Position numbers and translations under genes: made by a program
Source: Haemonchus contortus
Taxonomy: Eukaryota > Nematoda > Chromadorea > Rhabditida > Trichostrongylidae
Assembly: GCA_000469685.2 (NCBI GenBank)
Contig: LS997564.1
Location: 1,526,001-1,590,000 of the forward strand
Reading direction: 5' to 3'
DNA length: 64,000 bases
Notes under the pieces: model-generated
Database searches by the model: none
What the model saw: the letters and a program-made list of their open reading frames with translations, nothing else
Told to the model about the DNA's origin: nothing
Part shown: piece by piece, positions 1 through 10,425 of the stretch
Layout of the letters: each line of letters begins with the position of its first letter
Position numbering within the stretch: position 1 is the stretch's first letter

Positions 1-611
1 ACTGTGAGCAGCAAAAATCTCATAAGCTGGAACACCCGACTTTTTTTACTTTTTGACTAAAATACTAACGCCAATGACACCAGTAGAAGAATTAGCCGCA
101 TTTACAAAAATAATGTTATCATTAGCACGAAAAGGCGGTAGCACGAGGAGATCTCTCAAAAGTAATGGATTAGCCAGTGATACCGGATGCCTTGAGAGCC
201 GAACTGCTCCGCTACTACAAGAGACGAGCAATTGACCTTGTAATGTAAACAGGAGAAGAATAGGTCCCTGACTGTCGGAGTGCCAGTGTTCTTTGCTACA
301 GCATCCATCTACCTACCCACCGAAGTTCCCTGACAGACGAAGTTCTACCTGTTTGTCTTTCCAACCAGTTCAGTTGTTCCTTAGAACGTCTACCACAAGA
401 AGTCAAGTGTGTGTTTATTACGTCCTTTTGTGTTCGGACGAGTTCTGTCAACTTCGAGAGAGGGTTTTTTGACTGACAGCTTTATTTAGTGTTTTACGTT
501 TTATGTGTGTACGTGCATTCCGGTTGTGTTCGTACCATCCCATCAACTCCTTTGTTAACTGATTGAACTTCAGACCGCTGGCACTGGCCCCTGACGTGAA
601 GGACGCGCAGA
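1..611. other. Non-coding stretch before a possible first exon
   Basis: No exon could be supported here. The DNA from about 240 to 600 is pyrimidine-rich and looks like possible 5' flank or leader sequence for the open frame that begins at 612, but there is no clear promoter element. The short open frames on both strands (about 60 codons) have no recognisable protein content. Confidence 0.3.
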
Positions 612-965
612 ATGCTGGGTGGTGGTGGTGGTGGCAAATCGGAAGCGGCACTTCGAAAGCCTGACCGCCGAATGTGCAGGTGTTTTCATTCGTATTTCTT
701 TCAAAATGGTCAGAAATCTTCAAAGAGGGGCCGTCAGAAAGAGAAACAAAGCATACTAACAGACAAGGAAAGTAAAGCGGCACTGGAAAAGGAAAAGGTT
801 TTCGTGGGCAAAGAAAAGATGGTCCACGGTCTACTTCCTACCACTTTTCAGAATCTTTGGTACTTTTTGCAAGCTGTCTGTGTAATAAGCTATGGAAAAT
901 TGTTCAATGGAAAATATTCATTAAAGTCATTGAGATTTATGGGAAAAAGGAGAGTACAGCTTTGA
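612..965 (+). CDS. Possible short ORF or 5' exon, Gly-run then Lys/Glu-rich
   Basis: An uninterrupted 117-codon frame starts with Met-Leu followed by six glycines encoded by a GGT repeat. It continues into a basic and acidic stretch rich in Lys, Glu, Gln and Ser (about residues 38-70). A plausible splice donor (CAG|GTGTTTT) lies at 679/680, so only the first 22-23 codons may be a true exon; the next acceptor (714) would leave an intron of only about 34 bases, which is too short. I do not recognise the protein. It could be the first coding exon of the gene whose later exons lie at 6604-8610, but no frame-consistent link was found. A chance ORF is also possible. Confidence 0.22.
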   Translation: MLGGGGGGKSEAALRKPDRRMCRCFHSYFFQNGQKSSKRGRQKEKQSILTDKESKAALEKEKVFVGKEKMVHGLLPTTFQNLWYFLQAVCVISYGKLFNGKYSLKSLRFMGKRRVQL

Positions 966-1154
966 TGTTCGCTTGTGGAAAAAGCCCCCCACTCTATTTC
1001 ATTCAAGCATGTTAAGTAGTCGAAATGCATATTTATTTACCACTCAGAGGCTGCTCAGTATCGATTCAGCTCCTTGGTTATGATAAGAATACTAGGCTTT
1101 CGGTCTTACAGCAGAACTCATTTGCCGATTTGCAAATCATATGTCACTTCAAAA

Positions 1155-1455
1155 GGGCGGAGGTGGTGTAGTGGCAAGTGGCGCACTATCTCACATGCAC
1201 GGTCAGGAGCTTGAATCCCGGATCGATGCCCGCCCAGGCCAACCAAGCCTTCCATCCCTCCGGGGTCGGTGAATTAGTACCAGACTCGTCTGGGAGGATA
1301 AAAGCACTGACTTGTACATCGGCTGGCCATCGCAAGTCATTGTATAGGCCACATACGCACTCATGCGCCACTACGATTCTGAATGGAAGTCGAGGGCGGG
1401 GGCGCAATCCTTAGACGGGATTGATTAACGTCAAAAACTTTATCCTTTATCCTTT
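1155..1455 (+). mobile_element. tRNA-derived SINE, near full-length copy
   Basis: This copy begins with a tRNA-like head. A box-A-like segment (GTGGTGTAGTGGCAAGTGG) is followed about 40 bases later by a box-B-like segment (GAGCTTGAATCCCGG). The tRNA-unrelated body that follows contains GCCCGCCCAGGCCAACCAAG, an ACCAGACTCGTCTGGGAGGA segment and a CTGGCCATCGCAAGTCATTG segment. The tail is a repeated TTTATCC motif. The same body segments recur in the same order at 2672-2945, 50900-51120 (reverse), 13870-14005 (reverse) and 28335-28475 (reverse), which shows that this is a dispersed family. The head does not fold into a proper tRNA acceptor stem as read by eye, so it is not called as a tRNA gene. 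Confidence 0.75.
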
Positions 1456-2671
1456 GTGTTACTTGAAACTGTATGAGTAAGCGTCCCCTTCTGAGGAATC
1501 TTAGTTGAAATGGGTGATCTCGCAACTCTGACAGTGTCTGTGCTATCAGTGCTTTTGTCTGTGGTGCAACTACTTACACAGGGCTTTTCAGCCCTTGGTC
1601 GTTCTTTACTAAAGCTATTCCATTCTTAGAAGGAATACCCATATCTCAGATCCAAAAGCAATCAGGAAATCTGGCATTTGACCTACGTCCCTTCAATGAA
1701 GATTAACGTTAAGTGGATATGGGGTGGTGCAGGGCTTTTGAGGTAGCGAGTTGAGTAAACGGTCGCCCATGCGATGCCGGGTTCTTTTGGTGAGCTGCAT
1801 CGTTATTCTAAACCAGTGATAAGCACTGATTCTGAACGCATAAACTGGGATCAGATTTTGGAACAATTCGTTTCCGATCGACCTATTCTAAAGTATACAG
1901 CCTGGGTGTTCCCTATCTCGTCACAAACTATAGAATGATTCTTTGGTAGACTGCGTCGATAATCGCTGTATGAAATTCATATAGCTTCACTAATGTAAGT
2001 GGGAGGTCTGAACTGATTATTCACCTGTGAAATTCTCGCGATCTTTTTTGAAACGCGATAGAGCCTTTCTCTTCATGTTCACCTATAGCTGCTGGTAATC
2101 CAGTGTTCACATCCGGGGGCAGTGGCGACATCTTTACCTCACCATCCTCTCCTCACCTCCTTCGCCGGGGAGTCTGCTTGCCTCAAAAGTGTGATGGTGG
2201 TTTGTGCACAAGCGCGTGTTTGTCATAGTAGGTAAGAAGAGGTAGTTCTCCGACAGAGGAGGGCCTTCATAAATGTTTGGGGTAGTAATTGTAGCTATTT
2301 CTAGCATATTCAACTTTTCTGCTGTTGTTAAGACCTGCTGCGACTATTTAGTTTTCCTTCAACGAGCTCGTCACCTGCATGGTTGCTGCTCCTGTCAGAA
2401 AGTAGAAAACTACATGCATTTCTTTTCTTACCTAAATCATTTTTGAGCCCCTAAGAAAACTTTTCTTCCTATAGCATTTGATTATCCATTACCGTACAAC
2501 TGCTATCGACTGCATTGGGGATTTTTTATTGGCCGATTTTAGACGGAATTTTGGAGTAGGGGTATCCGATGAGAAGCAGATTCTATTTTTGGATACTTAT
2601 CACAAAAAAGTTCCTTTCTGCAAAGTTTTCTCTCTGAAAGTGGAATGTTTTGGGGGTAATCAAAAAAATTA
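1456..2671. other. Intergenic or intronic DNA, no feature seen
   Basis: No exon, RNA gene or strong repeat is visible. If the frame at 612 belongs to the gene at 6604-8610, this stretch would be part of a long first intron. Confidence 0.3.
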
Positions 2672-2945
2672 GGCGTGACGTACTGGCGAAAGACGCTTTA
2701 TCACAGCCATGATCCAAGGATCAACCTCGGATCAATACCCGCCCAGGTTGATTAGAGTTTCCATCCTGTGGGATTAGATAATCGTTACTAACCTTGTCTG
2801 GGATGGATAAGCCCTGACATCGTCTGGCCACCGCAATTCAGTGGCCGAACACGCATTCAAATGTCAATAGGATTTTGAAGGGTGTCAGATGCGGTGCGTA
2901 TCCCGTCAGGGATTGAAAACCAGGAGACTTTTATCACTTTATCGA
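2672..2945 (+). mobile_element. tRNA-derived SINE, diverged copy
   Basis: This is a second copy of the family described at 1155-1455. It keeps a weak box A (GTGACGTACTGGCGAAAGACG), a box-B-like segment (CCTCGGATCAATACCCGCCC), the body segment GCCCAGGTTGATTAGAG...CCATCC, a CTTGTCTGGGATGGATAAG segment, a TCTGGCCACCGCAATTCAGTG segment and a T-rich tail ending in ACTTTTATCACTTTAT. The many substitutions indicate an older insertion. Confidence 0.6.
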
Positions 2946-4890
2946 ATGAATTTGTTGAAACGTAGTTTAAATTCTCCAAATAGCTCTCAGAATGGGATTT
3001 CGTGATGTTTTTATGAAACGCTTGGGTGATCTCATAATAATAAGTAGGGAGACGGGCGGTTCATAAAAGGGGGATTCACATAACTAACTATCATGTTATT
3101 TACTCTTGCTAGAAGTTCTTCTCTTTGCATCCTACGATCGATGCTCCTTTTGACTTTTGACACCTCCTGCGACCGTTTTTGCGGCTGTGTGAAAACAAAT
3201 TCAATTCTCGCCTGACATTCCCGTGAAACCAAACATTACAATCCTGACGGCATTTCAAAGCATGATGCTAGGGAAACACGGCGTCCTTTGTTCGATGACT
3301 CTTTTACAACGAGCATCGTTCAACTTCCCTTCATCTATCGGTCCATAATTCCATATGATTGGCAGGAGGCTACTCGGCTGCAAAGGATGTCATTTCCTAC
3401 CGCATACACACTTGGACTAGCTTCTATGAATTCTTGGAACAGTTACCCTTCGATAACCGATAAGCGCGGATACCCCAGTAACCTTTAGGTTTTGTGATAG
3501 CTTCGGATAGCTCGGAGTGGTGAAAATAATGATTTTCCCATGTGAGTATAAGGAACAATTGCGAGAGGTGCAGTTTTGCCCTGTCGGGTTCGTTTCCAAA
3601 AGAGATCACTCATGGTCTTCAAGTTCTTGAAACATGCACTTTGCTTGACGCTGTCACTGATAGGATAGGAAGAGTAAAGAGACATCAGTGAATATTGTTT
3701 TGGGGATTCTCAGTATTGTACTGATGGTCTCTACTATTCCGGATTTGTGAAAATGTGTGGCGTATCCACTAATAGTTGTTCCGGTTGAACAGAAACTCCT
3801 CTTGGCAAATCCGGACCGAATGTGCTGCGAACTGATTGATTGATCATGAGCAAAATCGATTGTGATAGATACTACGAGAAAACTTCGTTGACACTGACGG
3901 CGTCATAGCTTTTTTTCTAGTGCAGGGCGAATCTTTTGGCAAAGTGCATTTCCTCGACTCCAGATTTGGAACTGAGCACCCACTGAAAAAAAAACTGTCC
4001 AATCTGGTATTCTAAGCCGTAATCACTTGGGCGTAACCCCCGACGCTTCTGTTCTGTCAGCAGTAGCAGTAAAAGTGGCTACGCTGCTGTTTGTCCACTA
4101 TCGGCTCTCTTGTTCACAGGAAAGGAGTTCGGTCTGTTTCTTCTTATTCAGGGCTTCCACTTCTATTCCCGAGTCGATCATAGTGAATTCTTGATTCTTA
4201 TCCTATTCTTGATCGGCTTATTCAACACCATAGTTGCGGACGGTTGAGATTTTCTTGGCGAACTTTGATCCTGCGAGTTGAACAGGCAGCAACCGGCGCC
4301 TCTACTGTATAGGCCATCTGCGCTTGCACTTATGCTAAAAGTCATGCAATGCCATCGACTTAGGCGCGATTCAATGTTTCTGTCATCACGGAGGTGTCTT
4401 GTCCGCACTCCGATCACTTAGGCGGGATTCCATCTGAGATTCGGTCCTTTCACTACGCCTGTCGTGGCATTTTCATCAATTCCTTCGCTTTTGCTCATTT
4501 TTTGGTCTCTTCTATTATTGCACTATCTTGGCGCTTTGCAAAAAGCTTGAAATAGAGAGCCAAATGGGTTTCGGAGGTTACTTTTTCGATGAATCTTGAG
4601 ACCTGGAGTGTTGTCATCTTTTTTACCTGTACTTCCCAAGTAGTATGAGCTGATAACCGAGTAATGTCATTTCTAGGATCAAATAAACTGCACTTCATCA
4701 CCTAGGAAGGAAATGAGTGTGGTTGAGCGAATAGCCATTTACTATCAACAATTTTTCCCGATTTTATGACCACGCTATCAAACTTTGATCCGAAAAATAT
4801 CGTGTTCTTTGATGCAATAAAAGAAGAGGTGACATTTAACGTCCTCCTTTGATTTTGAACTCCTTCCCGGACAAAAGCTGTCGAGATAAT
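2946..4890. other. Non-coding stretch
   Basis: Several 60-80 codon open frames overlap on both strands, but none has splice context or recognisable protein content. No further repeat was identified. Confidence 0.3.
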
Positions 4891-4981
4891 CCGATCAGGA
4901 AGTAATTGGAAGAAGCTGCTTATCAGGACCACACTTAGAGTGGTCCTGATAAGCAGTTTCTTCTGATTCCTTCCTAATCGG
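4891..4981. repeat. Foldback hairpin, two 42-bp arms
   Basis: Two inverted arms of 42 bases (4891-4932 and 4940-4981) flank a 7-base loop. The inner 17 bases, running from CTGCTTATCAGGACCAC to its complement, are perfect. The outer 25 base pairs carry five mismatches. Transcribed RNA would form a long stable stem. It could be a tiny foldback transposon remnant or a processed small-RNA precursor; the sequence alone does not decide. Confidence 0.8.
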
Positions 4982-5652
4982 AGCCCTTCCCAAACGCGCC
5001 CTGTAATGTGGGGATGTCGGAGATGAGGTGGACGAGTAGGTGAGGAAGCTATTCAGCGCCGGTGCAATCATTCCCAAAGTGACCCAGCCAAACCTAATCC
5101 TCATTAGTTATTCTGATAGATATAGGGCACAATCCAAAATAGATGAACGCTTAAAAGCTTCATTTTCAGTTTTTATGGTTTAATTTGCTTTTATTAACGA
5201 CATCACTTGGTTGAAAATCGGGTAAAAAACATAAATTTCCTGTGCCGTGCACGAACTTGAGGATTCACTTTGTTCTGGGAGTTCTTCGTGGAGTGAAAGG
5301 ACTTGTAGAAAAGTTGAATAGCCAATTACGCATGAAAAGACAAAGTACAACAAGATTTTTTCAGCATTTTCGTCACACCGCCCCCGTACCCGGGCTATAC
5401 GTCCTATTTGGGGTCAATACAACGTCGTCGAAACGGAGAGGCCATGTTCTGCCCCTATGGGGAAAGTATTGCAGATCAATTAGGTAGGTGGATTGGTTTG
5501 TTCTGCATAGCATGTGCAGGATCTTTTTGCCTTTCCGGGCCCATGACCCAAAGAACACTTCTTCTCCCGGGGACGCACGTGCTATAGGTAGTAAAGAGTA
5601 AGTGATAAGCGACTCGACAGACGTTTTATTCTATTGCATATCACATTTCGTT
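4982..5652. other. Non-coding stretch
   Basis: One 81-codon plus-strand frame (5242-5487) and a 61-codon minus-strand frame overlap here. Neither shows recognisable protein features. No other signal was seen. Confidence 0.25.
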
Positions 5653-5940
5653 CCTTGAAGTTACACCACAGCTGGAAACAGTTATGCAGCGATTCAGGTC
5701 CTTTGTCAAAGGTAAAATGTTTGTTTGTTTACGATTTATTTAAATATGTACTGAATGGCTTCTGACGCCCATTCCTATTCCTACTCCTATCCATATTTCT
5801 ATTAGATCTTCAGAGTAAACCATTACTGGAAGCAGTAATGTGCCGATTCAGACCTTATACTGAAGGTTCTCTGCTTTTTTGTTTATTGTTTCCTCAAGTA
5901 CTGGATGATTTCTAACTACCCATCCTCCTACTATGTTCAG
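5653..5940. repeat. Two diverged tandem copies of a unit of about 154 bp
   Basis: The first copy (about 5653-5795) and the second (about 5807-5935) share, in the same order, an ACACCACAGCTGGAAACAG / AAACCATTACTGGAAGCAG block, a GATTCAGGTC / GATTCAGACC block, a T-rich block containing TTTGTTTA, a GTACTGAATGGCTTCT / GTACTGGATGATTTCT block and a CCCATTCC / CCCATCC block. The offset between matching blocks is about 154 bases. The two are only moderately similar, so the duplication is old. The function is unknown and no reading frame runs across it. Confidence 0.6.
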
Positions 5941-6603
5941 AAAACTTTGCATGGTCCATTTTTGAGAATTCTTACAATTTGAGAAATACCACTATCTCTG
6001 AGAAGGCACTTTTCTCCCAAGTCGAGAATTGACGGGTGGAAACATTACAACAACCGTGGCACCCCTTCAGATTCAAAATTGAATCCCACCAGGGTTAATG
6101 CTAGTCAAAAATTATTAACTGCTGAAATGAACTAAGCGTACCTCAGAAGGTTTTGTGCAAATCATGGACTTTTAATTCTAAACGAGACTAAAAAGCGTGG
6201 CGCGACTCAAAACATAGACGATTAACCACTGCTCTCCTCTAAGTAACTCTCAAGGACACCCAATGCATAAACAGTTTAATCCTCCTAGGCAAGTTTAGGT
6301 TTGATCAACCTTGAAGTGACCTAACCTACTGTGGAAGAGGGTTCAGCTCTGGGGCCATTGCGCGACCTTGTTGCTTCAAAAAGAAATAATGCTTGTTGGT
6401 GCCGTAAAGATTTCACCCGTAGTCATAAGATGACAATTAAAAAATTGTCTATGAAATTCCAAATGTGAATGAAAAGGCGGAAAATTAAATCAAAAATCGA
6501 ATGTTATGTTTATGCTCGCTCTTTTCTGGCAGAACTCGATCAACTGAGCTTTATCTTCTTTTTTTGAAGATTTTCAATCCTCAAATAAATCTATTGTTTT
6601 CAG
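5941..6603. other. Intronic DNA upstream of the first supported exon
   Basis: No exon is visible. The stretch ends in a good acceptor (CTATTGTTTTCAG) at 6603, which opens the first supported exon of the gene described at 6604-8610. Confidence 0.3.
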
Positions 6604-8610
6604 AAGACAGTCCTATCACCGACTACGATCCAAGTACAACCCCTGACGAGGAATCATTCACAGCAATCTCGGGACGTCACAGTCCACCTCTAGCATCTCC
6701 TGAAAACGACTCTGAATATCAGGTGAGCTTTTTTCCGCTGGCTGGCCAATTGCCGGCAGTGATATGCATATCATTTACTTCCACTTCCCTCATATAGTTA
6801 CGTCAACGGCGCCATCCCTGATAAGCAGTCAAGTAACTGGTATATTCGGCGATCTTGTGCAGCACGACTCCTCTGAAAAAGTTCTAATGTGCTGACAGGC
6901 AGTGCTTGGACGCGAGAGCAAAGGATTTCCTAGAAATTCTTCTCGAAAATGTGGTTATGATATGTGGAGATAATAATAGATTTCACGACTTCACTGTCGA
7001 CGGAGGAGAACGGATGAGTTGACAAGAAGTTGGATGCTCTTCGCAAGAGCTTAACTTTATCTAAAATACCTCTAATGGTACGGTAAAGGTCACAAATACA
7101 TAAAATTGAAGCGCATCCAAGTTCTTAAAGTAAACTAGCTATGTAATATTATGCAGATAGGCTCATGATACATCCAAGTAACGAAAAGCAAGGTTATGTA
7201 GATTGCGAGGAACACATCTTTCATTACATCTTTCCGTTACTTGCATTTATGTACACCGTTGGAGAAGCAATGCAGAAGAATTGGCAACGTCAGATTTCAG
7301 TTGTTAATATGACTGCGAGCACTACAACATTTGACGTCGAGAAAGCTTTTCAAAAAGAAAACTTCGAAATATGTTCACGACTTATATACGTCCTCTCATT
7401 TAAGCCTAAGCTTTATAGAAAAAAAAGTAAATAGCGTGGTCTATTGGAGCGGGATATGCTCTCATAGACTCCCCTTTTTGAGCTCTTGACCTTTCAAAGA
7501 GAACACCATAATGGCTTATCTTTACCTCGTCTCGAAATGAAAGCTCAAATGAAACACGTAATAATTGAAAAAGCATGCTCGAGTGATAGGTGCTACACCA
7601 CTCTTCCATAGTATATTGCATGCATGGCGCATCCATTATGGTGCGGCGAAGCATCCGTAGCATCCCAGTCAGAGTTCGCTCGCTATATTGCTTATATAGG
7701 GGAATAGCTTGCCAAAATACAGAAATATACGTCAATGAGACAACTAGCCAGAAATCGCCACGTGCTTTCTGCACCGGAAGGGTTCTTACACCTCTCTCAG
7801 TGAACTCATATAAAAGGAAAGCAGCTGAAGACTCTATGGAGCTCAACAAGGTGAAAGTAGCTCGGTGATTTCCTCTGAGCTGATGGTTTTGTTAAAATAT
7901 AATAGCTTAATAATCGATAATTGGGATCAAATGGCATATTTCATGAAAACAGCGCGAATCACTGAATTAATAATATGCTGAATAACTTCACCATTTTCCC
8001 GCAAAGCCTTACATAAATCGTTTTCCAGTTAGAAACGGAACTGCCTTCGAAGAAGACTTCCCAGGTAGCATCGGCGTCGTCCGGCTACGGTTCATCATCA
8101 GCATCGGGCGAATCCGATCAGGAGATCAGTGAACAAGTACGTTGATCGGCCGCCCATTCGTGGCAAAACTCGACTATCACTTTTTCAGGTGTCACTGAAG
8201 GGATCGGTTCAGTATGGGTCATCGTTGAGCCGAGTAGGACGGAAGGATCGTCAGGTACGAGGCTTCAGTTCAGTGATAGACGTAGAAATTGATTGATTCT
8301 GTTGTGATTGTTTCAGATTGATCGATGGCGACGACGTACCTGTCCGGTTTCACTTCAGAAAGTCTTCGATGAGGATGTGATGAGAATTCTTCAGAAGGAC
8401 GGACACGTGGTTCTTGTAGAGACAGATGTAGTAAGTTCCCTTACCTTCTTGGAAATCGGACTCCACTCGTCCTACTTGAAGAGCAAAATCCATCATTTGT
8501 ACCAGTGCCTAACACCCAGGAATTAAAGATAAACGACCTTTTTACTTGAATCTCAGCTTGATGCAGTCTTGCTGAGTTTACAAGACGATGAGGCTGCTGA
8601 CACCTTTTGA
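6604..8610 (+). CDS. 3' end of an unrecognised multi-exon gene (Ser/Gly-rich)
   Basis: Five exons link with consistent frame: 6604-6722, 8029-8136, 8189-8254, 8317-8430 and 8557-8610. Each is bounded by consensus signals, including TTTTCAG acceptors and GTGAGC, GTACGT, GTACGA and GTAAGT donors. The first exon needs one upstream base, so the true start is upstream and unseen. The last exon ends in TGA at 8608. The readable part is about 154 residues: an acidic Ser/Pro/Thr segment (EDSPITDYDPSTTPDEESF), a serine/glycine segment (SSSGYGSSSASGES), a basic patch (DRWRRRTCPVSLQKVFDED) and a compact C-terminus ending DDEAADTF. The first part looks disordered; the last 55 residues could be a small conserved helical module. 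I do not recognise the family. Confidence 0.7.
6723..8028. other. Long intron of the gene at 6604-8610
   Basis: This stretch runs from a GTGAGC donor to a TTTTCCAG acceptor. It contains a 147-codon minus-strand frame (7406-7849) without recognisable domains, which is treated as a probable repeat shadow rather than a gene. Confidence 0.5.
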
Positions 8611-10336
8611 GCTGCGCAGGTAGAGCAGTTAGGTGAAGCTCCACTCATGGAGACCACGCTCGGAGTATCAGGACAAGACATCAGCACTGGGTGACCCAAT
8701 CTGGGTTGACCTGGGTTTTTAGGTGTGGCAGACGGCTACGTTTTGATTGGCCATATTGATTGTATCCCCACTGGTTGACCCCTACATCAGTTCCTTTACT
8801 TTACCCTACAAGGAACGCTGCCTCTTCAAGTCCCTAATCATCATTTCAGAATTTTTCTCTGGAATGTCAACTCATAGATTGAATACTTGTTATGTTTTAT
8901 ATCTTTCCTCTACTTCTTCGCTACCTTTCTATTTCTTCTTTCAAATTTGAGTCCTTACCCCTTGATTTTTGCTTCCAATATGTGGTACATTCATGGGTGT
9001 ACTTGAGTAAACAGTTGATTAAAGCAACTGAACACGTACAGTAACCGTTTATTCATAGAAGTAGGCGATTTTCCCACGGTTAATTTTAAGCTAGTGAGCT
9101 TGAGTTTGAGTTGTTTTGAGCGATGTGTTAAGTTTCTTTGCTTCAAGTAAGTGATCAAAGGCGTTTACACCATTCAGAGGATGGGATCCTACTCGAGATC
9201 GTCAGGATTCCTGCCCACGGGTAGTATCAGTTAGCCAATCAAGAAGGGATAATCGATTGGAACATAAAGTAGCTCAAGAATATACAATAAATCCTCCAGG
9301 AATCACTTATGAGTCCAGTGGGAGACAGTGGAGCAGTTTGAAGAAGACACAAGTCGGCACTGACTGGGGAAGTAGTGAGTGAGAGCTAAGCTACTTAGCT
9401 TACCTAAAGAAGGAATCTACTCAAGCTATAGATTTATATCTCGAATGTACATTAATAAAAAATCGTTCCCGTTCCCCGCACTTCACAGTTAATGATCCTG
9501 AAGTCGAGGGTTAGGGGTGTATTGAGGGGCTACAAATAGATGTGAGATTTCCTTCTGTACCATTTGACCATGTTACGGTTTCTATCCTTTCAGTCCTTCC
9601 CTGCAGATTATACGTAGACCGTAATGCCCGCTCCGAAACGTTCTCATATAGAAAGAATTCAGAATGAAACAGCTTTTGCTTCCCGGAAAACATCGCCAGT
9701 CATTTCGATGATTTCTCTTTGAGCCCCTTTGTTGTTTTCAGAGATGAGAGTCGACGATGTTGCGTCATCCGCGCCATTTTTCGCTGGCCTACGCAACGGG
9801 CGGAAGCAACCGTTACGTTGTATCATTCAGTTCTCAGTAGCCTGGGTGTTCTGCTCCCAGCGACCCCGTGCAGATCCCGTTCCATCAGCTTGAGAAATTA
9901 GCAAAACTTGTATCCACTTGCTCTTGTTCTGGTGTCCTTGTTTCTTGTTAAAGCCACCTTTCTCCTCTTCCGCTACTGAAGAGTATCTGCATATTCTACA
10001 AGCTCACGATGTAGTCTCGCAGCGGTGGACGAGTTGCTGTTGGCTCGGCTCTACTATCGCCTGCCTAGTGCAAGGATCGCTTTTGAAATGAATCTCACCT
10101 ACGCTCTTTATTCCTTTTCTTTTCCCAGTTTTCTCGATTTATATGGGCTCTGAAAGACTTAGGAATATTGGCCCACCCGATGCTATGCTCTGGCAGTATT
10201 TCTGAAAAATAGCGAATGGCTAGAGACATTTGTTGCGGTATGCACTAGTCGCGAGTAGGACTTTGGCTATAGCAGCTTGGCTCTTACGAATTGCACAATG
10301 AGGAGCTTCGGGAGAAGGGATTCAAATTGGCATCGG
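8611..10336. other. Intergenic DNA downstream of the 6604-8610 gene
   Basis: An AATAAA sequence occurs near 9287, rather far to be the polyadenylation signal of the upstream gene. No exon chains or RNA genes were seen. Confidence 0.3.
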
Positions 10337-10425
10337 GTGGGTGTTGGTAGAGGCGCCACGATCGCATAAGTGGTGCGAGGATCAAGTCCCGGATTGGTCC
10401 TCACTTTTCCTCATTATTTCCCCCT
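10337..10425 (+). mobile_element. SINE head fragment
   Basis: A tRNA-like segment with GGTGTTGGTAGAGGCGCCAC (box-A position) and GAGGATCAAGTCCCGGATTGG (box-B position) matches the head of the SINE family, especially the copy at 13870-14005 read in reverse. The SINE body is not visible downstream, so this is a truncated copy or an independent tRNA-derived insertion. Confidence 0.45.

Noticed and set aside
1155..1230. A tRNA gene
   Set aside because: Box-A and box-B-like motifs are present, but no acceptor or anticodon stem closes and the sequence continues into a repeated body, so it is a SINE head.
7406..7849. 147-codon minus-strand frame inside an intron
   Set aside because: No recognisable motif and no exon signals; the opposite strand is also open for 92 codons.
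6604..8610. A PERIOD/LIN-42 identity for the Ser/Gly-rich gene
   Set aside because: The only likeness is a low-complexity SGYGSS-type stretch; no PAS or other diagnostic motif is present.
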